The translations under genes and the position numbers were made by a program. This document shows positions 43,045 through 53,200 of a stretch of DNA of 64,000 nucleotides, in pieces. The notes under the pieces were generated by a model, which had not been told where the DNA came from, ran no database searches, and saw only the letters and a list, made by a program, of their open reading frames with translations. How positions within the stretch are numbered: the stretch's first letter is position 1; every line of letters starts with the position of its first letter. This stretch comes from Streptomyces caniferus (lineage in GTDB: Bacteria; Actinomycetota; Actinomycetes; Streptomycetales; Streptomycetaceae), in assembly GCF_009811555.1 (NCBI RefSeq), contig NZ_BLIN01000005.1:4783501-4847500 (forward strand). Direction: 5' to 3'.

Positions 43045-44583
43045 GTGAGTACGCACCTCCCCACCGCCGATGTCCAGGACCCCGAGAGCAACACCCGCAC
43101 CGCCCGGCTGCGCGAGGCGTTGCTGGCCGCCGACTTCACCGCCGACGGGCTGCTGGATCTGCTCGGCGCGCCGGCCTACGCCGCGCTGGCGCGCAGCGAG
43201 ACCGTCCCCGCCGTGCGGGCGACGCGCGGCGACAGCCCGTTGGAGACCCTGGTGCGGCTGTTCCTGCTGCAGCGCCCGGCGGAGCTGCGGCAGGCGCAGG
43301 CCGCGCTGCCGGTGGCGGACTGCCTCGCCGACGGCTGGCTGGTGCGGGACGGCGACGAGCTGCGCGCCAGTGTGGATGTGCGCCCGTACGGCGGCCCCGA
43401 GGGGCAGGACTGGTGGATCGTCTCCGACCTGGGCTGCGCGGTCGGTGGCGCCGGCGGTATCCGGGGCGTCGGGGAAACGGACCGCTCACAGCTGGTGCTC
43501 GGTGTCGGCGGCGCCTCCACGACCCTCGCGGGGATCACGGTGCGCAGGCCGGTCGCCAAGGCGCTCGATCTCGGTACGGGCTCCGGCATCCAGGCGCTGC
43601 ACGCCGCTCAGCACGCCACCCGCGTCACGGGCACCGACCTCAACCCCCGGGCGCTGCGGATCGCCGCGCTGACCCTGGCGCTCTCCGGGGCGGGGACGGC
43701 GGATCTGCGGGAGGGCTCGCTGTTCGAGCCCGTGGGGGACGAGACGTACGACCTGATCGTGTCCAACCCGCCGTTCGTGATCTCGCCGGGCGCCCGGCTC
43801 ACCTACCGCGACGGCGGCATGGGCGGCGACGACCTGTGCCGGACGCTCGTCCAGCAGTCCGCCGCGCATCTCAACGACGGCGGCTACTGCCAGCTGCTGG
43901 CCAATTGGCAGCACGTGGCGGGCGAGGAGTGGCAGGACCGGCTGCGCTCCTGGGTGCCGCGCGGGTGCGACGCCTGGTTCGTGCAGCGCGAGGTGCAGGA
44001 CGTCACCCAGTACGCCGAGCTGTGGCTGCGTGACGCGGGCGATCACCGCGCCGGTGACGAGGCGTACGCGGCGCGGTACGGCGCCTGGCTCGACGAGTTC
44101 GAGGCGCGCAAGACCAAGGCCATCGGCTTCGGCTGGATCACGCTGCGCAAGTCCGGTTCGGATTCCCCGTCGATCACGGTCGAGGAATGGCCGCATCCGG
44201 TGGAACAGCCGCTGGGGGAGTCGGTCGTACGGCACTTCGACCGCCAGGACTACCTGCGTGCCACGGACGACGCGGCGCTGCTCGCCGGACACTTCCGGCT
44301 CGCCGACGAGGTGGTGCAGGAGCAGGTCGGGCTGCCCGGGGCGGAGGACCCCGAGCACGTGGTGCTGCGTCAGAACCGCGGGATGCGGCGGGCGACGAAG
44401 GTGGACACGGTGGGCGCGGGCTTCGCCGGGGTGTGTGACGGATCGCTTCCGGCCGGGCGGATTCTGGACGCCATCGCCCAACTCGTCGGCGAGGATCCGG
44501 TTCTGCTGCGGGACCGTACACCGGCCTCGATCCGGATGCTGGTCGAGCAGGGCTTCCTGGAGCCGGTGGCCGCGGACGGCTGA
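43045..44583 (+). CDS. Class I SAM-dependent methyltransferase
   Basis: This 512-aa methyltransferase has an N-terminal accessory domain (residues 1-150, as in HemK/PrmC relatives), the SAM site ALDLGTGSGIQALHAAQ, and the NPPF-type motif DLIVSNPPFVISP, typical of N-methyltransferases that act on amide or exocyclic nitrogens. The C-terminal part carries a winged-helix-like region. Its substrate (protein, rRNA) cannot be read from sequence. GTG at 43045 has a -10-like GACAAT 7 nt upstream. Confidence 0.88.
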   Translation: MSTHLPTADVQDPESNTRTARLREALLAADFTADGLLDLLGAPAYAALARSETVPAVRATRGDSPLETLVRLFLLQRPAELRQAQAALPVADCLADGWLVRDGDELRASVDVRPYGGPEGQDWWIVSDLGCAVGGAGGIRGVGETDRSQLVLGVGGASTTLAGITVRRPVAKALDLGTGSGIQALHAAQHATRVTGTDLNPRALRIAALTLALSGAGTADLREGSLFEPVGDETYDLIVSNPPFVISPGARLTYRDGGMGGDDLCRTLVQQSAAHLNDGGYCQLLANWQHVAGEEWQDRLRSWVPRGCDAWFVQREVQDVTQYAELWLRDAGDHRAGDEAYAARYGAWLDEFEARKTKAIGFGWITLRKSGSDSPSITVEEWPHPVEQPLGESVVRHFDRQDYLRATDDAALLAGHFRLADEVVQEQVGLPGAEDPEHVVLRQNRGMRRATKVDTVGAGFAGVCDGSLPAGRILDAIAQLVGEDPVLLRDRTPASIRMLVEQGFLEPVAADG

Positions 44584-44725
44584 CAGGGGAGGGTAGCGAG
44601 AAAACGGGGTGGGGGAAGGGGACGCAGGAAGAGGCCGGGGCCGGGGGACCGGGGGAGTGGCAGGCGGCGGCCGTGTCGGCGGGTGTCGTTCATCCGGTGT
44701 TCGCCGGGACGCCGCCCCGGGGTGC

Positions 44726-44731
44726 CACGCT
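44726..44731 (+). promoter_or_regulatory. -10-like box, leaderless small protein
   Basis: CACGCT ends 6 nt before the ATG at 44738. No ribosome binding site is present. Confidence 0.35.
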
Positions 44732-44737
44732 GCCCGC

Positions 44738-44935
44738 ATGGAGAGTGGACCCGAGGCTTTCGCCGGTGTGGCGTTCGCGCTGTTCGGCGCCGGACTGCTG
44801 GTGTGGACGGGCGTCTGCGCACGGAGCGGGGCACCGGTCGCCGACGGCGTCAGCCGTCCGGTCGCCACCGTGACGGCGCTGCTGTCCGGGGTGGTGTTCC
44901 TGGCCACGGGCGGCTGGTTGCTGGCGGCGCTGTAG
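44738..44935 (+). CDS. Small two-helix membrane protein
   Basis: This 65-aa protein is almost entirely hydrophobic, with two membrane helices (residues 8-27 and 42-64) around a short GAPVADGVSRPVA loop. It is conserved in style among actinomycetes but without known function. The start is supported by the -10-like box; the frame is open further upstream but has no other start signal. Confidence 0.65.
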   Translation: MESGPEAFAGVAFALFGAGLLVWTGVCARSGAPVADGVSRPVATVTALLSGVVFLATGGWLLAAL

Positions 44936-45104
44936 CCGGAGTGCGCCAACTGTCCTTGTGAGGCGATCCGTTCACTTCCGGCCAGATCTGTGACAGATGG
45001 CCGATGTGTGGTGGTACACGGGAACTATCCGGGGCGATTCGTCATGTTCCTCAGTGAAGGTCACCTGACCGGCAGGCTCACCGACCCTTGAGTGAGGAAC
45101 CCAC

Positions 45105-45509
45105 ATGAACCGTGCACTCCGCTACGTCGCCGTCGGCACCATCGCCGTCTCCCTGCTCGCCGGCGGTTCGGCCGCCGCCTTCGCCGCGCCGCAGCAACTC
45201 CACTCGCCCACGCCGGTCGTGGCCACCGCCCCGGTCGCCGCGGCACTGACGGCCAAGGCCAGCGTGACCACGGTCAACGCCTGGCAGCAGTTCCGGATCA
45301 CCGGCACCGCCAAGGGCATCAAGGCCGGCACCAAGGTCACCGTCCAGCAGAAGCAGGGCACGAAGTGGGTCTCGCTGCCCGCACAGACCCCGGTCAACGC
45401 CAGCGGTACGTACGCGGTGCGGGTCAAGCTCGGCATCAAGGGCGTCAACCAGCTCCGGATGGCTGCCGGCAGCACCGTCTCCCCGGTGGTCAAGGTCACC
45501 GTCCGCTGA
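45105..45509 (+). CDS. Secreted immunoglobulin-like protein
   Basis: This 134-aa protein starts with a Sec signal peptide (MNRALRYVAVGTIAVSLLAGGSAAAFA), then a linker and a single beta domain (residues 50-134: ASVTTVNAWQQFRITGTAKGIKAGTKVTVQQ), like Ig or YDG-type extracellular modules. Function unknown; cell surface or extracellular. GAGTGAGGAA upstream of the ATG. Confidence 0.85.
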   Translation: MNRALRYVAVGTIAVSLLAGGSAAAFAAPQQLHSPTPVVATAPVAAALTAKASVTTVNAWQQFRITGTAKGIKAGTKVTVQQKQGTKWVSLPAQTPVNASGTYAVRVKLGIKGVNQLRMAAGSTVSPVVKVTVR

Positions 45510-45512
45510 CGC

Positions 45513-45543
45513 CGGACGGTCCGGACCGCGCCCGGACCGTCCG
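45513..45543. terminator. Bidirectional terminator
   Basis: A perfect 12-bp stem (45513-45524 with 45532-45543), loop 7 nt, sits between the converging secreted protein and DUF2752 genes. Confidence 0.85.
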
Positions 45544-45561
45544 CCACGCCCGGGCCGCGTC

Positions 45562-46002
45562 CTAGCCGACGAGGTTGCGGGCGACCATCCACACCGCGGC
45601 AATGCCGAGCACCACGGCATTGCCGCGGGCCGAGAGCCGTGGCCGGTACACACGCCCGGCGAGCCCGGCGACCAGCCAGCGTCCGACGGCGTACGCCACG
45701 GCCGGTCCGGCCAGCGTGAGCAGCACGGCGTTGTCGTGGAAAGCCGTCACGACATCGCCGTGCATCAGGTCGTACGCCATCCGCGTCCCGCCGCACAGCG
45801 GGCACAGCAGCCCGGTGGCCCATTTGAACGGGCAGGGGATCAGCAACTGCCCCGGTTGGTGCGGGTCGGTGTGCCAGAGATAGACGGCGGCCGCCGCTAC
45901 GGTGCCGAGCGCGATCGACGCCTGGCGGAGGGTGCGCCTGCGGACCGACGCCCCGGTGGGCGCCGCGGGCTCGACGGGCCCCCAGGACTCTTCGGTGCTC
46001 AC
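45562..46002 (-). CDS. DUF2752 membrane protein
   Basis: This 146-aa membrane protein has the DUF2752 core CPFKWATGLLCPLCGGTRM with three conserved Cys, flanked by membrane helices. The role is unknown; the Cys could bind metal or form a disulfide. GTG start overlapping the upstream gene's stop (GTGA), so the two genes are an operon. Confidence 0.88.
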   Translation of the reverse strand: MSTEESWGPVEPAAPTGASVRRRTLRQASIALGTVAAAAVYLWHTDPHQPGQLLIPCPFKWATGLLCPLCGGTRMAYDLMHGDVVTAFHDNAVLLTLAGPAVAYAVGRWLVAGLAGRVYRPRLSARGNAVVLGIAAVWMVARNLVG

Positions 46003-46709
46003 ACGCTCAGCGACCTGGCGTAGTTGACCTGGTTGAGCACGAACATCACCTGCTCGCGGGACTGCACCGGGATCATCGTCGCGTGGTGCCGGCCTCCGCT
46101 GTTCACCGTGACCTGCACGAACCCGGTGGTCACCCGCTCCTTCATCAGCAGGAAGAGCAGACCGAGCAGGCAGAAGAGGAAGAAGACGATGGCCAGCACG
46201 ACCGCGTGCGCCGGTATCTTCTCCTCCGTCCGCGACATGTCGGTCGCCGTCCACACCGCGCCCTTGAGCGGCATCGGCCCGGCCGGCGTCATGATCGTGT
46301 CGCCGGTCACCGCGATATCGCCGAGCGACAGCATCATCCCGCCGGGCTGGGGCCCGGCCTGGAAGCCCCCCGATCCGGCCTGAAACCCCCCGGCCCCGGT
46401 CTGGAAGCCGCCGGGTCCGCCCTGGAACCCCCCGGGCGCCGGCTGCGCCGGCGCGCTCGGCGGGAAGCCGGGCGCGGGCGGCTGCGGGACGTCGCTCGGG
46501 TAGCCGTATGCGGGCTGCTGCGGAGGCGCGGGCTGCTGCGGCGGCGAGCCGGCCTGCGGATAGCCGTATCCGGGCTCCCCGGGGCGGCCGCCCTGCGGGT
46601 AGCCGTAACCGGCATCGGCGGGCCGCGGGCCGTCCGGCTCGGCGTAAGGGTTCTGGCCGGGCTGACCGGGCGGCTGATCCGGAGGCGGTCCGGGGTACTG
46701 GTTCGCCAT
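45999..46709 (-). CDS. Pro/Gly-rich repeat protein with one TM helix
   Basis: This 236-aa protein has a Pro/Gln/Gly-rich N-terminal half with five YGYP-type and four GGFQ(A/T)G repeats, then a soluble GDTIMTPAGPMPLKGAVW segment, one TM helix (residues about 165-190) and a short tail with REQVMFVLNQVNYARS. It is related to actinobacterial DUF-type proteins with disordered tails; function unknown. Coupled to DUF2752. Confidence 0.8.
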   Translation of the reverse strand: MANQYPGPPPDQPPGQPGQNPYAEPDGPRPADAGYGYPQGGRPGEPGYGYPQAGSPPQQPAPPQQPAYGYPSDVPQPPAPGFPPSAPAQPAPGGFQGGPGGFQTGAGGFQAGSGGFQAGPQPGGMMLSLGDIAVTGDTIMTPAGPMPLKGAVWTATDMSRTEEKIPAHAVVLAIVFFLFCLLGLLFLLMKERVTTGFVQVTVNSGGRHHATMIPVQSREQVMFVLNQVNYARSLSV

Positions 46710-47215
46710 GGGTGATGTCCCCCCGAGAGTGCGTGATGACGGCAGTACTCGACTCGAACGGCGAGCCGTGCCGTATCCATCCTGCCAGTCCGCTTACGTG
46801 CTGTATCAAGGCAATGACGGCATCCGGCGCCGCCGTGCGACAGTCGTCGGTCCGCGGACGGTGCGGTGTGCGGCCACGGGCGGGCGGCGAATTGCCGGGG
46901 GTCCGTCACTGTGTGACATCACCGAGGGTGCCGCGACAGCGGCGCGCGGGGAACGTCCGAGGTCGGCGCCGGGGAACGGTACGGCGCCGCCATGATCGAC
47001 AAGGCGCGTCCCGGGCCCGTGGCGAGCGCCTGATGCGGTCCGGGCGGCATGAAGGCATGTAGTCGGGTTACCGTTCGAGTGGCGTTGCGGGGTTTTTCCG
47101 TTTGACACGGGGCCGGGAGGTACCGTCACACTCCGCAGCGTCAAGCGTCACCGCAGTGCACCCTCGGCGTCCGGCCGGGGAGCATTTCCAGCGTCGACCG
47201 GAGAGAAGAGCGAAG
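46710..47215. other. topA promoter region
   Basis: Divergent from the Pro/Gly-rich gene. A TTGACA at 47102-47107 is the best -35; CACACT at 47127-47132 (19-nt spacing) is a weak -10. TACCGT at 47121-47126 could serve other sigma factors. No further gene seen in this 506-bp stretch; leader of topA begins near 47140. Confidence 0.45.
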
Positions 47216-50125
47216 TTGTCCCCGACCAGCGAGACCACAGACGGCGGCGGCCGCCGACTCGTCATCGTCGAGTCGCCTGCCAAGGCGAAGACGATCAAGG
47301 GCTACCTCGGCCCTGGCTACGTGGTCGAGGCGAGCGTCGGACACATCCGCGACCTGCCCAACGGCGCCGCAGAGGTCCCGGCGAAGTACAAGGGCGAGCC
47401 CTGGGCCCGTCTCGGCGTGAACGTCGACGCCGACTTCCAGCCGATCTACGTCGTCAACAGTGACAAGAAGGACCAGGTCAAGAAGCTCAAGGAGCTGCTG
47501 GCCGAGTCCGACGAGCTCTACCTCGCGACAGATGAGGACCGCGAGGGCGAGGCCATCGCCTGGCACCTCCAGGAGATCCTCAAGCCCAAGGTCCCCGTCC
47601 ACCGGATGGTCTTCCACGAGATCACCAAGGACGCGATCCGCGAGGCCGTCGCCAATCCGCGCGACCTGAACCAGAAGCTGGTCGACGCCCAGGAGACCCG
47701 CCGCATCCTCGACCGCCTCTACGGCTACGAGGTCTCGCCGGTCCTGTGGAAGAAGGTCATGCCCCGGCTGTCGGCCGGCCGGGTGCAGTCCGTCGCGACC
47801 CGTCTCGTCGTCGAGCGGGAGCGCGAGCGCATCGCGTTCCGCTCCGCCGAGTACTGGGACCTGACCGGCACCTTCTCCCCCAACCTCGGCTCCGCTCGGC
47901 CGGGGGGACCCCCATCCGGCCGGGCCGGCGACGCCAGCGACCCGTCGGTGCTGACCGCCCGGCTGAACACCGTCGACGGCCGCCGTATCGCCCAGGGCCG
48001 TGACTTCGGTCCCAACGGGCAGCTCAAGAACGACGTCCTCCATCTGGACGAGGCGAACGCCCGCGCGCTCGCCGCCGCCCTGGAGAACACCGACTTCGCG
48101 GTGCGCTCGGTCGAGTCCAAGCCCTACCGCCGCTCGCCGTACGCGCCGTTCCGGACGACCACCCTCCAGCAGGAGGCCAGCCGCAAGCTCGGCTTCGGTG
48201 CCAAGTCCACGATGCAGGTGGCGCAGAAGCTGTACGAGAACGGCTTCATCACCTATATGCGTACGGACTCCACCACGCTCTCGGACACCGCGGTCACCGC
48301 GGCCCGGGCGCAGGTGACGCAGCTGTACGGCGCGAGCTACCTCCCGGACAAGCCGCGCACCTACGCCGGCAAGGTCAAGAACGCCCAGGAGGCGCACGAG
48401 GCGATCCGCCCCTCCGGCGACCGCTTCCGCACCCCGGCCGAGACCGGTCTGACCGGCGACCAGTTCAAGCTCTACGAGCTGATCTGGAAGCGGACCGTGG
48501 CCTCGCAGATGAAGGACGCGACCGGTAACTCCGTCACCGTCAAGATCGGTGGCCGGGCCGCCGACGGCCGGGACGCCGAGTTCAGCGCGTCCGGCAAGAC
48601 CATCACCTTCCACGGCTTCCTCAAGGCCTATGTGGAGGGCGCCGACGACCCCAACGCGGAGCTCGACGACCGTGAGCGCCGGCTGCCGCAGGTCGCCGAG
48701 GGCGACGCGCTGGCCGCGCAGGAGATCACCGCCGACGGGCACGCGACCAAGCCGCCCGCCCGTTACACCGAGGCCACGCTGGTCAAGGAGCTGGAAGAGC
48801 GCGAGATCGGCCGTCCGTCGACCTACGCGTCGATCATCGGCACGATCCTCGACCGCGGCTATGTCTTCAAGAAGGGCACCGCGCTCGTCCCGTCGTTCCT
48901 CTCCTTCGCGGTGGTCAACCTCCTGGAGAAGCACTTCGGCCGGCTGGTCGACTACGACTTCACCGCCAGGATGGAGGACGACCTCGACCGCATCGCGCGC
49001 GGTGAGGCGCAGTCCGTGCCGTGGCTGCGGCGCTTCTACTACGGCGAGGGCCACGGAGAGGGCGGTGCCGCGGACGCCGGCAACGGCGACGGCGACCACC
49101 TCGGCGGTCTGAAGGAACTGGTCGAGGACCTGGGCGCGATCGACGCCCGGGAGATCTCGTCCTTCCCGGTCAGCGACGACATCAAGCTGCGGGTCGGCCG
49201 CTACGGCCCGTACGTCGAGCGCGGGGAGAAGGACGCCGAGGGCCACCAGCGCGCCGACGTCCCCGACGACCTGGCGCCCGACGAGCTGACCGTGGAGTAC
49301 GCGGAGGAGCTGCTCGCCAAGCCGAGCGGCGACTTCGAACTGGGCATGGACCCGGAGAGCGGTCACCAGATCGTCGCCAAGGACGGCCGCTACGGCCCGT
49401 ACGTCACCGAGATCCTGCCCGAGGGCACCCCGAAGACCGGCAAGAACGCGGTCAAGCCGCGCACCGCCTCGCTCTTCAAGTCGATGTCCCTGGACACCGT
49501 GACCCTGGCAGACGCGCTCAAGCTGATGTCGCTGCCGCGGGTCGTCGGCAAGGACTCCGAGGGCGTGGAGATCACCGCGCAGAACGGCCGCTACGGCCCG
49601 TATCTGAAGAAGGGCACCGACTCGCGCTCCCTGGAGAACGAGGAGCAGCTCTTCACGATCACCGTCGACGAGGCGCTGGCCATCTACGCCCAGCCCAAGC
49701 AGCGCGGGCGGGCCGCCGCCAAGCCGCCGCTGAAGGAGCTGGGCACGGACCCGGTCAGCGGCAAGCCGGTGGTGGTCAAGGACGGCCGGTTCGGCGCGTA
49801 CGTCACCGACGGCGAGACGAACGCGACGCTGCGGCGGGACGACGACGTCGAGACGATCACCGCCGAGCGGGGCTACGAGCTGCTGGCGGAGAAGCGCGCC
49901 AAGGGGCCGGCGAAGAAGACCGCCAAGAAGGCGCCGGCCAAGAAGACGGCCGCGAAGAAGACGGCCGCCAAGAAGACCGCGGCGAAGAAGACCACCACGG
50001 CGAAGAAGACCACCACGGCGAAGAAGACGACCGCCAAGAAGACGACCGCCAAGAAGACGACCGCCAAGAAGGCCACCGCCAAGACGGCGGCGGCGAAGAA
50101 GACGGCGGCGTCGGCCGAGGACTGA
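47216..50125 (+). CDS. topA: DNA topoisomerase I with lysine-rich tail
   Basis: This 969-aa type IA topoisomerase relaxes negative supercoils. It starts at TTG (GGAGAG upstream), contains TOPRIM VIVESPAKAKTIKGYLG and ATDEDREGEAIAWH, and the catalytic Tyr347 in YMRTDSTTLS. As usual in Streptomyces there are no zinc fingers; instead the last 75 residues are KK(T/A) repeats, known to give TopA high processivity. Residues about 220-233 (SPNLGSARPGGPPS) come from a palindromic element (47875-47913) inserted in a conserved domain. Followed by a strong terminator. Confidence 0.97.
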   Translation: MSPTSETTDGGGRRLVIVESPAKAKTIKGYLGPGYVVEASVGHIRDLPNGAAEVPAKYKGEPWARLGVNVDADFQPIYVVNSDKKDQVKKLKELLAESDELYLATDEDREGEAIAWHLQEILKPKVPVHRMVFHEITKDAIREAVANPRDLNQKLVDAQETRRILDRLYGYEVSPVLWKKVMPRLSAGRVQSVATRLVVERERERIAFRSAEYWDLTGTFSPNLGSARPGGPPSGRAGDASDPSVLTARLNTVDGRRIAQGRDFGPNGQLKNDVLHLDEANARALAAALENTDFAVRSVESKPYRRSPYAPFRTTTLQQEASRKLGFGAKSTMQVAQKLYENGFITYMRTDSTTLSDTAVTAARAQVTQLYGASYLPDKPRTYAGKVKNAQEAHEAIRPSGDRFRTPAETGLTGDQFKLYELIWKRTVASQMKDATGNSVTVKIGGRAADGRDAEFSASGKTITFHGFLKAYVEGADDPNAELDDRERRLPQVAEGDALAAQEITADGHATKPPARYTEATLVKELEEREIGRPSTYASIIGTILDRGYVFKKGTALVPSFLSFAVVNLLEKHFGRLVDYDFTARMEDDLDRIARGEAQSVPWLRRFYYGEGHGEGGAADAGNGDGDHLGGLKELVEDLGAIDAREISSFPVSDDIKLRVGRYGPYVERGEKDAEGHQRADVPDDLAPDELTVEYAEELLAKPSGDFELGMDPESGHQIVAKDGRYGPYVTEILPEGTPKTGKNAVKPRTASLFKSMSLDTVTLADALKLMSLPRVVGKDSEGVEITAQNGRYGPYLKKGTDSRSLENEEQLFTITVDEALAIYAQPKQRGRAAAKPPLKELGTDPVSGKPVVVKDGRFGAYVTDGETNATLRRDDDVETITAERGYELLAEKRAKGPAKKTAKKAPAKKTAAKKTAAKKTAAKKTTTAKKTTTAKKTTAKKTTAKKTTAKKATAKTAAAKKTAASAED
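47875..47913 (+). repeat. Palindromic element inside topA
   Basis: CTCCCCC at the left and GGGGGGACCCCC at the right, 39 bp (13 codons), in frame. Same family as at 50592, 10394 and 16855. Confidence 0.8.
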
Positions 50126-50165
50126 GGCCTGCGCGCTGCCGGCGGCGCCGGTAAAAGCGCAGGAC

Positions 50166-50206
50166 ATGGGCGGGCACACCGGATCTGATCCGGTGTGCCC
50201 GCCCAT
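50166..50206 (+). terminator. topA terminator
   Basis: A nearly complete palindrome: 20 nt (50166-50185) pair with 50187-50206 around a single T, giving a stem of about 18 bp, 40 nt after the topA stop. Confidence 0.92.
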
Positions 50207-50244
50207 TTGTTCGGGTGGGCGCTCGACGGCGTGCACCATCCCGC

Positions 50245-50250
50245 TAGGCT
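50245..50250 (+). promoter_or_regulatory. -10-like box, leaderless MFS-tmk gene
   Basis: TAGGCT ends 6 nt before the ATG at 50257; TCGACG 16 nt upstream is a candidate -35. Confidence 0.55.
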
Positions 50251-50256
50251 GGCGGG

Positions 50257-53200
50257 ATGACGCGTGCCGAGCAGCCAACGGTCGTGACCCCCACTTCAGG
50301 CGCCCTAGCAGCGGATTCCCGCGAGCGCGCCGTGCGAGCCCTGCTCCGCTTCCCCCCACTGAAGCGACTGTGGAGCGCCCAATGTGTCGGGGGCATCGGC
50401 GATGCCCTGTCCATGCTTGTCCTCGTACTGCTCGCCCTGCAGGCGGCGTTGTACGTACCGCTGGGCGGCGAACCCGTCTTCGGCGGCGGTTATCGGGGCG
50501 CAGCCCTGGCGGTCACCGCGGTCTTCGCGGCCCGGATGCTGGCGATGCTGCTCTTCGGAGCCGTCCTGCTGGGCCCGCTGTCCGCGCTGACCTCCCCCGT
50601 CGCCCGACGCGCGGGGGGACCCCCGTCCGCCGGGCCGCTGGACCGGCGCTGGACGATGATCGGCGCGGATATCGTGCGGCTCGCGCTGCTGGTCATCGCC
50701 CCCCTCTGGATCAACTGGACACCGGACGACGCACTGGCCTGGCTCCTGGTCACGGTCTTCGTCGCCGGTGTCGCCGAACGTTTCTGGACCGTCGCGCGCG
50801 AGAGCGCCGCACCCGGGCTGCTGCCCGCACCGCCCCCTGAGGGCGCCGCCGTACGCCCCCTCCCGGACAACATGGACGCCCTGCGCCGCCTCTCGCTGCG
50901 CACCGGCTTCGTGTCGCTGCCGATCGCGGCCGCCACCCTGGTGGTCGTCACGCTCATCAGCAAGCTGCTGGGCACCGGCATCGACTGGTTCCACGTCCAC
51001 CAGGCCGCGCTCGGCTCGTATGTCGCCGCCGGTCTCTTCGCCGCCTCCGTATCGATCCTCTACTTCATCGAGTTCCCCGGAGTGCCGACCCCGCGGCCGC
51101 GCTCCCCTCTGGAGGGGCTGCGCCGCCCGAAGGCCGCGGGAGCCACGACCGGACAGCCGGGAGCGGACGAGAAGCCGGAGAACGGCACCACCCCCGCGGC
51201 CGTCGACAAGGGCCGCACGGGCGCGCTCCCGCTGCTGGTGGCGTCCTGCGCCGCGGTGGCCGGGGCGATCGCCGCGGCCGTCTCGCTCGCCGTCCTGCAC
51301 GGCTACGACCTGGCCGGCGGTCCGGCCACCTTCGCGCTGCTGGTGCTCGCGCTGACCGGTGGCACGGCCGTCGGCATCCGCGGCGCCCACCGGGTGCTGC
51401 CCGCCCTCTCCCGGCGCCGGCTGCTCGCCCTCGCGGTGGCCGCGACCGGCCTCGGGCTGCTGGCCATGGGGCTGGTCCCGGACACGACGACGGTGCTGGT
51501 GCTCGCGCTGCTGTCCGGCATCTGCGCCGGCATCGCCGCCAATACGGGGCATGTGCTGCTGGAGCAGGAGTCCGAGGAGCCCCGCAGCGCCCGTACGACC
51601 GAGCATCTGCACGCCGTCGTGCGCCTGACGGTCGCGCTGGCCGCCATCCTCGCGCCGCTGCTCGCCGCCCTCATCGGCCCGCACCACCTCGGCGGCGGCA
51701 CCTTCAACTTCGCCTACGGCGGCGCCGCCTACACCCTGATGCTGGCCGGTGCCCTGCTGCTGCCGGTCGCCGCCCTGGTGCTCGGCAAGGTCGACGACCG
51801 GCAGGGCGTACCGCTGCGGCGTGATCTGCGCGAGGCGCTGCGCGGCGGCGACCCGGCCCAGGCGCCCGCCGCCACCGGCTTCTTCCTCGCCCTGGAAGGC
51901 GGCGACGGCGCCGGCAAGTCCACCCAGGTCGAGGCGCTCGCGGAGTGGATCCGCAGCAAGGGCCACGAGGTCGTGGTGACCCGCGAGCCGGGCGCCACCG
52001 CCATCGGCAAGCGCCTGCGCTCGATCATCCTGGACGTCTCGACCTCCGGGCTCTCGGACCGTGCGGAGGCGCTGATGTTCGCCGCGGACCGGGCCGAGCA
52101 CGTCGACAGCGTCATCCGGCCCGCCCTGGAGCGCGGCGCGATCGTCATCACCGACCGGTACATCGACTCCTCGGTCGCCTACCAGGGCGCCGGGCGCAAC
52201 CTCGCGCCCACGGAGATCGCCCGGATCTCGCGCTGGGCCACCGACGGCCTCGTGCCCCACCTGACGGTCCTGCTCGACATCTCCCCGGAGACCGCGCGGG
52301 AGCGCTTCACCGAGGCACCGGACCGGCTGGAGTCCGAGCCCGCCGAGTTCCACCAGCGGGTGCGGGCCGGCTTCCTGACACTGGCCGCCGCCGACCCCGC
52401 GCGCTATCTGGTCGTCGACGCCGGGCAGGAGCCCGCCGACGTCACCACCGTCGTACGGCACCGCCTCGACCAGGTCCTCCCGCTGTCCGAGGCGGAGATC
52501 CAGGCACAGGCCGAGGCCCGTAAGGCAGCCGAGGAGGAGGCCCGCCGCAAGGCCGAGGAGGAGGCCGCGCGCAAGGCGGAGGAGGAGCGTCTGGAGCGCG
52601 AGCGCCAGGAGCAGCTCGCCAAGCTGCGCGCCGAGGAAGAGGAGCGCAAGCGCCGCGAGGCCGAGGAGGCCAGGGCGCGCGAGGAGGCCCGCCAGGCCGA
52701 GGAGGCCCGCAAGCGCGCCGAGGAGGCGCGGCAGGCCGCGGAGGCGGAGCGGCAGCGCCGCGAGGCGGAGGAGCGCGCCCGCGAGGCCGAGCAGGAGCGG
52801 CTGCGCAAGCAGCACGAGGAGGAGGCGCGGCTGCGCAAGGAGGCCGAGGAGCGCCGCCTGGAGAAGCAGCGCAAGGCCGAAGCGGCCCTGGTCCGCGCCG
52901 AGGAGGCCCGGGTCGCGGCTGCCGCGGCGGCGGCCGCGGCGGAGGCCAAGGCGGCGGCCGAGGAGGCCGAGTCGGCCGAGGCGCCCACCGCCGAGACGTA
53001 CGTCGCGGATCTGCGGAAGCGGCTGGGGCCGGAGACGCCCGACGACTCTGCGGCGTCCTCCTCCGGCTCGGACGGCGAGCAGACGCACGAGTCGCTGCCG
53101 CGGTCCGGGACCCCGGACCGTGCGGCGGACGAGACGGCGGTGCTGCCACCGGTGCGGGACGCGCACGACGCGTGGGGCGGCCGGGGCGCCGGCTCCGACG

